Positions 51,533 through 60,803 of a stretch of 64,000 nucleotides of DNA are shown piece by piece; position 1 is the stretch's first letter; every line of letters starts with the position of its first letter. The stretch is from Parvibaculum sp039680535 (GTDB lineage Bacteria > Pseudomonadota > Alphaproteobacteria > Parvibaculales > Parvibaculaceae): assembly GCF_039680535.1 (NCBI RefSeq), contig NZ_JBDKSS010000005.1, positions 310,001-374,000 of the forward strand, read 5' to 3'. The notes under the pieces were generated by a model. It saw nothing but the letters and a program-made list of their open reading frames with translations, had not been told where the DNA came from and did no database searches. The position numbers were made by a program, and so were the translations under genes.

Positions 51533-51829
51533 GCAGTGCGATATGAATTGTTGTTGCGCCGCAGTAATCGGATGCGCGCCGTCGAATTATCTAGGTGAGA
51601 CTGAGTTAGGTTTTTTATTCCTATACGTGTCAAAATTGCAATAGAGGGTGGCAATGTGCCGATGTAATGCGCAGCGGCCGCCATCTCCGCCTTGACTTGG
51701 ATGCACTTTGCAGGTGGGCTAGTCGCTGAGGGATGCTGACTGGCTGGGGGGGCAGTCGACAACCGATTCAACCTCCCGATCCAGCTGCAAAGTTAGTGAA
51801 AGCCATCGACGATCGAGGAGGATCGCTCA
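51533..51829 (+). promoter_or_regulatory. Gene-free promoter region of the DUF1302 gene
   Basis: About 300 bp without a credible gene. TTGACT at about 51692 could be a -35 but no good -10 was found at 16-18 nt. GAGGAGGATCGCTCA is the ribosome site at the end. Regulation of this highly structured outer-membrane gene probably acts here; no palindrome stood out. Confidence 0.4.
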
Positions 51830-54526
51830 ATGATAAAAGGAAGCTTGCGATCGCTGCTGCTCGGCTCTGCCGTGACAGCAGGATTGATAGCGGCCGCGGG
51901 GACGGCAAACGCCATCGAATATAATTTCGGTGAGCTCAATATCCATCTGGACACGACGATCAGTGCCGGTGCGTCGATCAGGACGTCGGGCCGCGACAAC
52001 TCGCTGCTGCCGACCTCCAATGGCGGTCCGCTTCAGGCGACAAATGTTGTTTGTACGCCTTCATGCGCTGACGTTCATTTCCCGGCCGTGCCGATAAACG
52101 ACCAATTGGTGGGCAATGAATTTGGCGGCCCGCCGGCTAATCCGCCGGTTTTCAAGCCGCTCAACATCATCAACGCACCCACGTCGCTGCAGGGCTCCAT
52201 CAATACCGATGACGGCCGTCTGAACTTCGACAAGTGGGATATGACGAGCGGCGTCGTCAAGATGACGAACGACCTCTCCGCGACCTACCAGAACTACCAT
52301 TTCTTCGGTCGCCTCGCGTCCTACTATGACTTCGTGCTCGCGAATAACGGCAGCTATGCCCGTTCGGATCTCGTCGACGGCAAGGCCGATGCGGCGCGCG
52401 ACATCAAGGTCCTCGATCTCTATGGCAGCGCCGACTACGACGTTGGCGGCATGCCGCTGAACATCCGCGCCGGTAAGCAGGTCATCAGCTGGGGTGAAAG
52501 CACGTTCATCCAGAACGGCATCAACTCCTTCAACCCGATCGACGTCAGCGCGGTTCGCCGCCCCGGCGCCGAGCTGAAGGAATTCTTCATCCCGGTCTGG
52601 GCTGTCGATGCGTCGATCGGCCTGCCCTACAACCTTTCGCTCGAAGCCTTCTATCAGCTGAAGTGGGACACCTTCGCTCTCGACCGGCCGGGCACGCCCT
52701 TCGCGTCGTCCGACGTTGTGGCGACGGGCAGCGGCATTGGCGGCAACTACGGCGCCACGTCGTTCCTGACCGGCAGCCCCGGCGGCAACATCATGACCAA
52801 CTGTTCGAATCCGAACCCGGTCAACGCGATGTTCAACGCGCTCTATGCCTCCAACCCCTACAAGGGTTGCGGCAATCTCGGCGGCTCGCTTTACGACTAC
52901 ACGAACTATAACAACACGGTCGCCGGTCTCGGCGGCTGGCCTGTCGGCGACACGGAGCGCATCCGTCTCGCGGCTGGCGACTCGAGCGTTGTGAAGCGCG
53001 ACTCGGATCGCTATGCGAAGAACTCCGGCCAGTGGGGCCTTGCCGCGCGCTGGTACTCGGAAGACCTGAACAATACCGAGTTCGGCGTCTATTTCTCCAA
53101 CACGCATTCGCGTCTGCCGATCGCGAGCGAACGCGTGCGCGTGGATCCGTCGAAGTCGCTCTGGCAGTCCTATCTGGCGACCAGCGGCACCTCGAGCTCC
53201 ACGACGAGTGGTCTCGGTTATGCCGGTTGTAATGCGCTCAATGGCATTTCGGGCACAGCGGGGGCCAATGGTCAGCCGGGGCAGCTCTACGGTGTGCCGG
53301 TCGGTCTGACCCCGGATATGGTTGCCCAGATGAACCAGGGCGGTCTGCTTGACACCGATGGCGTCTTTGCTGCCGCTGAGACCATGGCGAACTCCTATTA
53401 CGCCTCGACCGGTGTAGGCGCCGGCAAGTATCTGGTGGTGAACGCGCCTGCGGCCACGAGTCCCTTCGCCGCCGGCATCGCCGGCGTCAGCCTCGCTTCG
53501 CTGGGTCTTTCGACCTCGTCTGGTCCGACGACCATCCAGCATGGTTCGATCCTCGAAGCCACCATCATCAACTGCGCGCTCATCGCTATGCAGTCGGTGA
53601 TCGTCCCCACTGCCACTGGTTATGCGGGCGTTCTCACCGACGGTGCGCAGACGCTGCTCGCTTCCGATCCGAACGATCCGGCGCTCGGCCTGTTCCTAGA
53701 ATATCCCGAAAACATCAAGATGTATGGTGCGAGCTTCAACACCACCATCGGGACCTGGGGTGTTCAGGGTGAATTCAGCTTCCGTCCGAATGCGCCCATG
53801 CAGCTCGACACGGACCAGCTGACCCTCGCCAGCCTGAACACCGCCTGTACCTTCCAGATGCTTCTGGGGGCGACGAGCTACAACTACCTGATCCCCCTTT
53901 TGACGCAAATTCCCAACCCCGAGACCTATGGCAGCAAATGCGGCGATCTCGGAACCGGCGCGTCGCAGAGGGACATCCACGGCTATATCCGCAGCAAGAT
54001 GTGGACGGCGCAGGTGGGTACGACGGCGACCTACTCCAACTCGAACTCCATCATCGAAGCGACGGGCGCCGATCTCGGCATCCTGGTGACGGAAGTCGGC
54101 ATGGTGTACACGCCGGACGCGCCGGATGAGTCGCATGCTGGTGGCCTTCGCTGGGGCAATGTCTGCACCACCGGCACGGACCTTCCGCTCGGCAGCTTCC
54201 TCTCGCTCGCCAGCCGTAACGGTTGCCGTCCGACAACCACGTCCTGGGGTTATGTCCTTCTCGGTCAGCTCCAGTACAACAACGCCTTCGGTACGGCTGT
54301 GACGTTGTCGCCGTCGATCGCCTTCAGCCACGACGTTTCGGGTAATACGGCGGCGCCGTACTCGAACTACCGTCAGGGCCGCAAGTCGATCAACCTCGAG
54401 GTCAACGCCACCTATCAGAGCGCCTGGAAAGCGGGTGTGTCGTATACGAACTTCTTCGGCAACGACAAGTACAATGACTCGGTCGACCGCGACTATGCGG
54501 CCGTGAACATCTCGTACACATTCTGA
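51830..54526 (+). CDS. DUF1302 outer-membrane protein
   Basis: 898 aa with a Sec signal (LRSLLLGSAVTAGLIAAAGTANA). GELNIHLDTTISAGASIRTSGRDNSLL starts the mature part; DGRLNFDKWDMTSG, QVISWGESTFIQNGINSFNPIDVSAVRRPG and AVNISYTF at the C-terminal end are typical of DUF1302, a barrel-like family linked to uptake of hydrophobic compounds. Codon use is strongly biased (C-ending), suggesting high expression. It has its own terminator. The next genes encode its usual partners DUF1329 and YCF48. Confidence 0.92.
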   Translation: MIKGSLRSLLLGSAVTAGLIAAAGTANAIEYNFGELNIHLDTTISAGASIRTSGRDNSLLPTSNGGPLQATNVVCTPSCADVHFPAVPINDQLVGNEFGGPPANPPVFKPLNIINAPTSLQGSINTDDGRLNFDKWDMTSGVVKMTNDLSATYQNYHFFGRLASYYDFVLANNGSYARSDLVDGKADAARDIKVLDLYGSADYDVGGMPLNIRAGKQVISWGESTFIQNGINSFNPIDVSAVRRPGAELKEFFIPVWAVDASIGLPYNLSLEAFYQLKWDTFALDRPGTPFASSDVVATGSGIGGNYGATSFLTGSPGGNIMTNCSNPNPVNAMFNALYASNPYKGCGNLGGSLYDYTNYNNTVAGLGGWPVGDTERIRLAAGDSSVVKRDSDRYAKNSGQWGLAARWYSEDLNNTEFGVYFSNTHSRLPIASERVRVDPSKSLWQSYLATSGTSSSTTSGLGYAGCNALNGISGTAGANGQPGQLYGVPVGLTPDMVAQMNQGGLLDTDGVFAAAETMANSYYASTGVGAGKYLVVNAPAATSPFAAGIAGVSLASLGLSTSSGPTTIQHGSILEATIINCALIAMQSVIVPTATGYAGVLTDGAQTLLASDPNDPALGLFLEYPENIKMYGASFNTTIGTWGVQGEFSFRPNAPMQLDTDQLTLASLNTACTFQMLLGATSYNYLIPLLTQIPNPETYGSKCGDLGTGASQRDIHGYIRSKMWTAQVGTTATYSNSNSIIEATGADLGILVTEVGMVYTPDAPDESHAGGLRWGNVCTTGTDLPLGSFLSLASRNGCRPTTTSWGYVLLGQLQYNNAFGTAVTLSPSIAFSHDVSGNTAAPYSNYRQGRKSINLEVNATYQSAWKAGVSYTNFFGNDKYNDSVDRDYAAVNISYTF

Positions 54527-54535
54527 CGAATAGTC

Positions 54536-54569
54536 GGGGGCGGCATTCTCGCCGCCCCCGGTCCTTTTT
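54536..54569 (+). terminator. Intrinsic terminator after DUF1302
   Basis: GGGGGCGGC (54536-54544) and GCCGCCCCC (54551-54559) form a perfect hairpin followed by GGTCCTTTTT. Confidence 0.93.
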
Positions 54570-54804
54570 GCGGTTCGCCGCCTCGTTTCATGATTGGCCC
54601 ACGGAGTGAAGATGACTGCATCTTGCGGTGCAGCAAAAAATCCCGGCCCTCAAATACGATACGCGAACTATAGAAGGCGGAATCTCACGCAGCTCTGTTT
54701 GCGCAGGAATGCCGTTTTGCTATGATTGAAAAGAGTTAGCGGAAAACGCAGCCTCGGTGAAAAAACACCAGGTGTCAGACAAGAATGAAGTGGAGGGAAG
54801 TTAT

Positions 54805-56163
54805 ATGAAAAGGACGACCTTGTTGGTCTCCGCCCTGGTGTTCGGCGCGCTCGGTACGAGCGCGCTGGCCGCAGTGCCGGATGCCCAAGTCAACCGCCTA
54901 GGGAACGATCTCACCCCGATCGGTGCCGAAAAGGCGGGCGAAGGCGATATTCCGGCCTGGACCGGCGGTCTTTCGACCGTTCCGAGCAATGTCACCTACA
55001 AGCCCGGCGACCGTCTGCCCGATCCGTTTGCCAGCGATCCGATCAAATACACGATCACCAGCGCCAACGCGGCTCAGTACGCCAATGTTCTGACCGATGG
55101 CCACAAGGCCCTCATGAAGGCCTATCCGGATTACAAGCTGAACGTCTATCCGTCGCGTCGCAGCTGCGCCTATCCGGACCGCGTCTATGCCGCGACCAAG
55201 ACCAACGCCCAGATCGGTGAGCTCACCGGCGGTGGTTCGGGCGTCAGCAAGGCGATCATGGGTTTCCCGTTCCCGATCCCGAACAATGCCTACGAGATCA
55301 TGTGGAACCACACGCTGCGTTATCGCTCGTTCAAGCTGACGCGTCAGTTCGCGGCGGCCCCTGTGACGCGCGGTGGCGACTACACGCTCAACATCGTTCA
55401 GGACGAAGCCATTCTGCAGTGGTCGGACCCGTCTAAGAAGGCGGCCGAAGACCTGAACAACATCTCGCTCTACTACATCGCCAACACGATCGCCCCGGCC
55501 CGCGAAGCCGGCAACGTGATCCTGGTGTACGAGGCCCTGAACGCCACGCTCAATGGCGGTCGTCAGGCCTGGCAGTACAGCCCCGGCACGCGTCGCGTTC
55601 GCCGCGCTCCGAACATCTCCTACGACAATCCGGGCACGAACTCGGATGGTCTGTCGACGTCGGACGCCTTCGACGGCTATAACGGCGCCCTCGACCGCTA
55701 TGACTGGAGCGTCATCGACAAGAAGCCGATGATCATCCCGGTCAACAACTACAAGGCGGAATCGACGAAGTACAAGGACTACGTGAAGCCGCTCCACCTC
55801 AACCAGGATGCGATCCGCTACGAACTGCAGCGCACCTGGAACTTCGAGGCGAAGCTCCGTCCGAATACTCGCCACGTTTACGCCCGCCGCGTCTATCACA
55901 ACCATGAAGACGCATGGGAAGTCTCGGTGGCCGAGCTTTATGACGGCCGTGGTCAGCTCTGGCGCGTCCAGGAAGTCCAGGAACTCCAGCGCTATCAGGT
56001 TCCGCTCTGCGGCACGGCTACGGAAGCCGTCTACGATCTGCAGTCTGGCCGTTATCTGGCTCTGGGCATGCAGAACGAAGAGCCGCCGGTCAACTATGCG
56101 GCCGACGAGCTCGATCCGAGCCGCTATACGCCGAACGCCATTCGTCAGCTTGGCGTCCGCTAA
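54805..56163 (+). CDS. DUF1329 outer-membrane lipid-transport-associated protein
   Basis: 452 aa with signal peptide MKRTTLLVSALVFGALGTSALA. LGNDLTPIGAEKAGEGDIPAWTGG, YPSRRSCAYPDRVYAATK and RYELQRTWNFEAKLRPNTRHVYARR are hallmark blocks of DUF1329 (PF07044, outer membrane lipoprotein-sorting-like family). No lipobox cysteine is visible after the signal. The ATG at 54805 follows GGAGGGAAG; an upstream ATG in frame gives no signal peptide. It is separate from DUF1302 by a terminator and likely has its own promoter (TATGAT near 54720). Confidence 0.92.
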   Translation: MKRTTLLVSALVFGALGTSALAAVPDAQVNRLGNDLTPIGAEKAGEGDIPAWTGGLSTVPSNVTYKPGDRLPDPFASDPIKYTITSANAAQYANVLTDGHKALMKAYPDYKLNVYPSRRSCAYPDRVYAATKTNAQIGELTGGGSGVSKAIMGFPFPIPNNAYEIMWNHTLRYRSFKLTRQFAAAPVTRGGDYTLNIVQDEAILQWSDPSKKAAEDLNNISLYYIANTIAPAREAGNVILVYEALNATLNGGRQAWQYSPGTRRVRRAPNISYDNPGTNSDGLSTSDAFDGYNGALDRYDWSVIDKKPMIIPVNNYKAESTKYKDYVKPLHLNQDAIRYELQRTWNFEAKLRPNTRHVYARRVYHNHEDAWEVSVAELYDGRGQLWRVQEVQELQRYQVPLCGTATEAVYDLQSGRYLALGMQNEEPPVNYAADELDPSRYTPNAIRQLGVR

Positions 56164-56183
56164 AAAAGAGCCTAATCTAGGTG

Positions 56184-56219
56184 GGCCGGGCCTCGGGGAA
56201 CCGAGGTCCGGCCTTCTTT
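56184..56219 (+). terminator. Intrinsic terminator after DUF1329
   Basis: GGCCGGGCCTCGG (56184-56196) and CCGAGGTCCGGCC (56201-56213) pair with one mismatch around GGAA, then TTCTTTCTG. Confidence 0.93.
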
Positions 56220-56401
56220 CTGTCTGAACCCCTGTGCCGGCCGAAATGCGGCGCGGGCGGATTTCAGGCTTGCCGACCTGTAAAGTACCAGCCAAACCGG
56301 TCATCAAGAGCCGGACATCAATAGAGTGCGCCGCGACCTCCGAACGGACGGTTCCGCGACGCTGACGCAGCGGAAACGCCCGAGTTAGGAGCCCTAGTCA
56401 C

Positions 56402-57457
56402 ATGAAATTCAATCAGTTCTTCCGGACCGTCCTCGAACGTCCGGTCATGGCCGCTGCCCTCGCGCTGGTTCTCGCGGCGGCGCCGTTCGGCGCGCAGCGC
56501 GCTCATGCGGAAGAGGCTGCCGCGGATGCCGTCGAATATTCGACGCCCTCGAACCTCGCCACCAAGGATCTCCTGCTTGCGGCAACGAAGGTCGGCAACC
56601 GCCTCGTTGCGGTTGGCGAATTCGGTCACGTCGTCTATTCCGACGATCTGGGCGCAACCTGGGTGCAGGCCGCCAAGGTGCCGACCCAGGTGACGCTCAC
56701 CAGCGTCTACTTCGTCAACGACAAGGTCGGTTTTGCCGGCGGTCACGACAGCACGGTGCTCCGCACCGACGATGGCGGCGTCAACTGGACGCTCGCCTAT
56801 CATGACGTCAAGGCGCAGTCGCCGATCATGTCGGTCTATTTCGAGGACGAGAACCACGGCTTCGCCATGGGCGCCTTCGCCTTCGTCATCGAGACGACGG
56901 ATGGCGGCAAGACCTGGAACCAGCGTCAGCTGATCGAGGGCAACCAGCTCGACTCGCATCTGAACATGGTGTTCGGCGAGAAGAGCGGCACGGTCCTCGT
57001 CGCCGCGGAGTTCGGCTCGGTCTTCCGCTCGACCGACAAGGGCAAGACCTTCCAGGAAATCAAGACGGGCTACGAAGGCTCGTTCTGGGGCGGTCTCGCC
57101 CTTTCGGACGGCTCGGCGCTGATCTTCGGCATGCGTGGCAATGTCTATCGCAGCACGGATGACGGCCTTACCTGGACCAAGATCAACAGCGGCACCGACA
57201 AGTCGGTCAGCGGCGGCGTGGAACTGGCCAACGGTACGGTCGTTCTCGTTGGCCTGCAGGGCTATGTCGGCTACAGCTCGGACAAGGGCGCGAACTTCAC
57301 CGAAGTCGTGCGCGCCGATCGTCTCGGCTATGCCGCCGTCACGCAGGGCCCGGCCGGTCAGATCGTGGTCTATGGCGAACCCGGCGTGAAGGTTCAGCCC
57401 GATACGCCCGCCGAAGCGGAAAAGGCCGTCGGCTTCCACTTCACCTCGGGCAGCTGA
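56402..57457 (+). CDS. YCF48/BNR-repeat beta-propeller secreted protein
   Basis: 351 aa. Signal peptide to about residue 36 (AAAPFGAQRAHA), then repeated Asp-box units, e.g. SDDLGATW, TDDGGVNW, TTDGGKTW, STDKGKTF, STDDGLTW, SSDKGANF, each followed by a loop with V(A/G)V/IFG, forming a 6- or 7-bladed propeller. Members accompany DUF1302/DUF1329 and an RND transporter in hydrocarbon/steroid degraders; no RND gene is present here. It is followed by a strong terminator. Confidence 0.9.
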   Translation: MKFNQFFRTVLERPVMAAALALVLAAAPFGAQRAHAEEAAADAVEYSTPSNLATKDLLLAATKVGNRLVAVGEFGHVVYSDDLGATWVQAAKVPTQVTLTSVYFVNDKVGFAGGHDSTVLRTDDGGVNWTLAYHDVKAQSPIMSVYFEDENHGFAMGAFAFVIETTDGGKTWNQRQLIEGNQLDSHLNMVFGEKSGTVLVAAEFGSVFRSTDKGKTFQEIKTGYEGSFWGGLALSDGSALIFGMRGNVYRSTDDGLTWTKINSGTDKSVSGGVELANGTVVLVGLQGYVGYSSDKGANFTEVVRADRLGYAAVTQGPAGQIVVYGEPGVKVQPDTPAEAEKAVGFHFTSGS

Positions 57458-57489
57458 CCTACAGCCGCCCGGCTATCGACCTGAGGATG

Positions 57490-57522
57490 AAACCCCGGCC
57501 CGCGCGGCCGGGGTTTTTCTTT
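57490..57522 (+). terminator. Intrinsic terminator after the YCF48 gene
   Basis: AACCCCGGCC (57491-57500) and GGCCGGGGTT (57506-57515) form the stem, followed by TTTCTTTG. Confidence 0.93.
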
Positions 57523-57600
57523 GTCCTCGCCACGCGACGCTTTCCATTGAGGAAGCCGCGCGTCAAAATCGTCGCAACAAATAAAAATGGGGAGGGAAGA

Positions 57601-58410
57601 ATGTCGGGAACCGGCACCGCGGATTTTGCGCGCTACACACGCATCAAGGCGAGCCGCCAGGGCCGCGTGCTGACGCTCGCGCTTTCAAATCCGGCGCTGA
57701 TGAACGCAGTCGACGGCGAAATGCATCGTGAGCTGTCGCAGGTCTTTCTCGATGCGGCCGACGATCCACATTCCGATGTCATCGTGCTGACGGGCGAGGG
57801 CAAGGCCTTTTCCGCCGGCGGCGATCTGAACTGGATGAAGCGTTCCTTCGAGGCCGGTGAAATCGGTCCCGACGCGGCAGAAGCGAAGCGCATCGTCTTC
57901 TCGCTCCTCGACCTCGAAAAGCCGATCATAGCCAAGGTGCGTGGTCCCGCCGTGGGCCTCGGCGCGACGCTCGCCCTGATGTGCGACGTGATCTTTGCAA
58001 GCGACAATGCCCGCTTCGCCGATCCTCATGTACGGGCGGGGATCGTCGCGGGCGACGGCGGCGCGATCATCTGGCCGCAACTTGTCGGCTATGCACGGGC
58101 CAAGGAATATCTGATGACCGGCGATCCGGTGCCTGCCGTCGAGGCGGAACGCATCGGCCTGATCAACCATGTCGTCCCCGATGCCGAACTCGACGCGAAG
58201 GTGGACGCGTTCGCGGCGCGGCTCGCCGGCGGCGCGACGAAGGCCATCAAATATTCCAAGGTCGCCGTCAATATCGGCCTGAAGCAACTCGCCCATTCGA
58301 TCCTCGATGCCTCCATCGCCTATGAGATGCAGACATTCGCGACCGATGATCATCGCGAGGCGGTGCATTCATTTCTCGAAAAACGCGCGCCGCATTTCAA
58401 GGGGCGCTGA
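57601..58410 (+). CDS. Enoyl-CoA hydratase/isomerase, first of the operon
   Basis: 269 aa of the crotonase superfamily. SNPALMNAVDGEMHRELSQ, the oxyanion-hole block GKAFSAGGDLNWMK and the second GPAVGLGATLALMCDVIFA region are visible; FADPHVRAGIVAGDGGAI follows. The position of the active-site acid is Asp rather than the double Glu of FadB-like hydratases, so the reaction could be hydration, isomerisation or another crotonase step. The ATG follows GGGGAGGGAAGA. First of five genes spaced 1-11 bp apart. Confidence 0.9.
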   Translation: MSGTGTADFARYTRIKASRQGRVLTLALSNPALMNAVDGEMHRELSQVFLDAADDPHSDVIVLTGEGKAFSAGGDLNWMKRSFEAGEIGPDAAEAKRIVFSLLDLEKPIIAKVRGPAVGLGATLALMCDVIFASDNARFADPHVRAGIVAGDGGAIIWPQLVGYARAKEYLMTGDPVPAVEAERIGLINHVVPDAELDAKVDAFAARLAGGATKAIKYSKVAVNIGLKQLAHSILDASIAYEMQTFATDDHREAVHSFLEKRAPHFKGR

Positions 58411-58412
58411 GC

Positions 58413-59600
58413 ATGGATGCTGTCACGGAAGATCAGCCTCTCAATTTCGATGAGCCGCAACATGTCCGCATGTTGCGCGATAGCATGCGCCGTTTCGTCG
58501 ATGCGGAAATGCCGCGCGAGAAAGCGCGGGAATGGGATCGCGGCAATATCTATCCGCGCGAGGTGATGGCGAAGCTCGGCGCCATGGGGATGATGGGCCT
58601 CACCACCGAGGAGCGCTACGGCGGCGCGGGCATCGACATCTATGCGACCATGGCCGTGATCGAGGAGCTTGCGAAGCGATCCGTCGCGGTTGCCTGTCCC
58701 TACATCATGGCGGTCTGCTACGCGGGCATGAATCTCGGCGAGCGCGGCAGCGAAGCGCAGAAGCAGGCGCTTCTGCCCAAGGTCGCATCGGGCAATCTTC
58801 TCTTCGCCTATGGTCTCTCCGAGCCCAATGTCGGCGGCGATCTCGCATCCGTTGAGACGCATGCGCGGCGCGAGGGCGACGAGATTGTCATCAACGGCTC
58901 CAAGCGCTGGTGCACCGGCGCGCATATCGCCGATTATATTTTTTGTCTTCTGCGTTCGGGGCCGAAAGAGGCGCGCTACAAGAACCTCTCCATCGTGCTC
59001 GTGCCGCCGACGCTGCCGGGCATCACCATCACGCCGCTCGGCCATCTCGGCATTCGCGGCGTCGAGACGAAGGATGTTTCCTTCGACGAGGTGCGCGTGC
59101 CGGCGGCGAATATTCTCGGCGGCGAGGAAATGTGGAACCGCGGCTGGGAGCAGCTTGCGGGCCGCGCCCTCGAAGTCGAGAAGCTGGAACTCTCCGCCTG
59201 CGCGCTTGGTCTTGCGGAGGCAGCCGTCGCCGATGCCTGGACTTACGCCGGGCAGCGCATCCAGTTCGGCCGCGCCATCGCCGATCATCAGGCCATCCGC
59301 CACACGCTCGCCGATGCGCGGACGAAAGTTCGCGCCATGCGGCTGATGCTCTATAGCGCGGCATGGCTCGCCGATAAGGGGCGGCCCTGCTCGGTCGAGA
59401 CATCCATGGCCAAACTTTTCTGCTGTGAGGCCGCCGCCGAAGTCACGCAGATGTGCCAGCGCGTCACCGGCGCTTACGGGCTTTCAGACTCCATGGACAT
59501 GGAGCGCTATGTCCGCGACGCGGTGAGCCTGCCCATCGTCGGCGGCTCGTCCAACATGCAGAAGAACAACATCGCGAACCGTCTGAAGCTCGGCGCATGA
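58413..59600 (+). CDS. Acyl-CoA dehydrogenase
   Basis: 395 aa. The N-terminal helical domain (RDSMRRFVDAEMPREKAREWD), FAD/substrate strand region YGLSEPNVGGDLASVETHARR, RWCTGAHIADYI and the C-terminal helical domain (QRIQFGRAIADHQAIRHTLADA) are complete. ITGAYGLSD..MERYVRDA holds the substrate-side region near the C terminus. It should oxidise a medium/branched acyl-CoA. 2 bp after the enoyl-CoA hydratase. Confidence 0.95.
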   Translation: MDAVTEDQPLNFDEPQHVRMLRDSMRRFVDAEMPREKAREWDRGNIYPREVMAKLGAMGMMGLTTEERYGGAGIDIYATMAVIEELAKRSVAVACPYIMAVCYAGMNLGERGSEAQKQALLPKVASGNLLFAYGLSEPNVGGDLASVETHARREGDEIVINGSKRWCTGAHIADYIFCLLRSGPKEARYKNLSIVLVPPTLPGITITPLGHLGIRGVETKDVSFDEVRVPAANILGGEEMWNRGWEQLAGRALEVEKLELSACALGLAEAAVADAWTYAGQRIQFGRAIADHQAIRHTLADARTKVRAMRLMLYSAAWLADKGRPCSVETSMAKLFCCEAAAEVTQMCQRVTGAYGLSDSMDMERYVRDAVSLPIVGGSSNMQKNNIANRLKLGA

Positions 59601-59610
59601 AGGAAACGGC

Positions 59611-60792
59611 ATGAGCAAGCCATCGACTCTTCCCGATCCGCGCGACGCGGCGGAGACCTATGCCGCAGCATTGGAGGGGCGCTCCATCGAAATCGAGCGC
59701 AATCGCTTCCTGCCGCAGGATCTTGCCGACCTCTCGGCGCGGCTCGGCCTCCATCGGCTCTGCATCCCCGCCGTTTATGGTGGGCATGAAGCGCATCCGC
59801 TGGTGCTCGTCGATGTGGTCGAGCGGCTTGCTCGCGTCGACGGGTCTGCGGCCTGGTGCGTCTTCATTGGTGCGACCTCGGGGATGACCTCGGGCTTTCT
59901 CGCCGCCGATGAAGCGCGGACGATCTTCGGCGATCCCATGGCGATCATCGCTGGCGTCTTCGCGCCGCGCGGGCAGGCGGTCAGGGCAGAGGAAAAGGGC
60001 GTCGCGGGCTATCGCGTCAACGGGCGCTGGCAATGGGGCTCCGGCTCGCGCAATGCGTGCTGGATCATGGGCGGCGCGCTCATTCTGGGCGATGACGGCA
60101 AGCCGGAAATGGCGCCGGAAGGTATTCCCCAGAACCGCATGATGATCTTCCCGGCGGATGATGTGATCATGCACGATACATGGGACGTGTCGGGCCTTGC
60201 CGGCACGGGCAGCACCGATTTCGAGGTGAAGGACGTTTTCGTGCCCGTGTCCCGCGCGGTCAGCCTCATCAGCGACAAGCCGCTGCCTTTGCCGCTTTAT
60301 TGCTTTCCCACATTCGGCCTTCTCGGCATTGGCATTGCGGGCGTCGCGCTCGGCCTTGCGCGGGGCGCGATCGACGAACTCGTGACGCTGGCGGGCGGCA
60401 AGACGCCGCAAGGTTCGTCGAAGCCTCTTGCGACGCGGGCCAAGGCGCAGATCGACGTTTCGGAGGCCGAGGCACTGGTTCGCTCGGCTCGCGCCTTTCT
60501 TGATGTGGCGGTCAATGCCGCATGGGATGCCGCCTCGCGCGACGGCGCAATCACGGTCGAGCATCGCCGCGACATCAGACTTGCAACGACGCATGCGGTG
60601 CGCTCCGCTGCGCGCGCTGTCGATCTCATGTATACGCTGGCGGGCGGCAGCTCGGTCTATCGCAGCTCCGCGCTGCAACGGCATTTCCGCGACGTTCATG
60701 TCGCTACCCAACACATGATGGTGAGCGAGGCGACCTACGAGCTGACAGGTCGTCTCTTTCTCGGCGTGCCGTCCAATACGGCGATGCTCTAG
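59611..60792 (+). CDS. Acyl-CoA dehydrogenase-like flavoprotein (PF08028 C-terminal type)
   Basis: 393 aa. The N terminus (RFLPQDLADLSARLGLHRLCIPAVYGG) and a middle beta domain (VNGRWQWGSGSRNACWIMGGAL) match ACADs, but the C-terminal domain (FGLLGIGIAGVALGLARGAIDEL, LDVAVNAAWDAA) is the type seen in flavin monooxygenases such as HpaB-group D enzymes. The catalytic Glu of true ACADs is not apparent. It may be a hydroxylase or a dehydrogenase on a CoA-bound ring compound. 10 bp after the preceding gene. Confidence 0.87.
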   Translation: MSKPSTLPDPRDAAETYAAALEGRSIEIERNRFLPQDLADLSARLGLHRLCIPAVYGGHEAHPLVLVDVVERLARVDGSAAWCVFIGATSGMTSGFLAADEARTIFGDPMAIIAGVFAPRGQAVRAEEKGVAGYRVNGRWQWGSGSRNACWIMGGALILGDDGKPEMAPEGIPQNRMMIFPADDVIMHDTWDVSGLAGTGSTDFEVKDVFVPVSRAVSLISDKPLPLPLYCFPTFGLLGIGIAGVALGLARGAIDELVTLAGGKTPQGSSKPLATRAKAQIDVSEAEALVRSARAFLDVAVNAAWDAASRDGAITVEHRRDIRLATTHAVRSAARAVDLMYTLAGGSSVYRSSALQRHFRDVHVATQHMMVSEATYELTGRLFLGVPSNTAML

Positions 60793-60803
60793 GCGAGGGA
60801 AAC

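Noticed and set aside
51692..51720. Sigma-54-like promoter TGGATGCACTTTGCA upstream of DUF1302
   Set aside because: The GG and GC elements are 9 instead of 10 bp apart and the rest of the consensus is poor.
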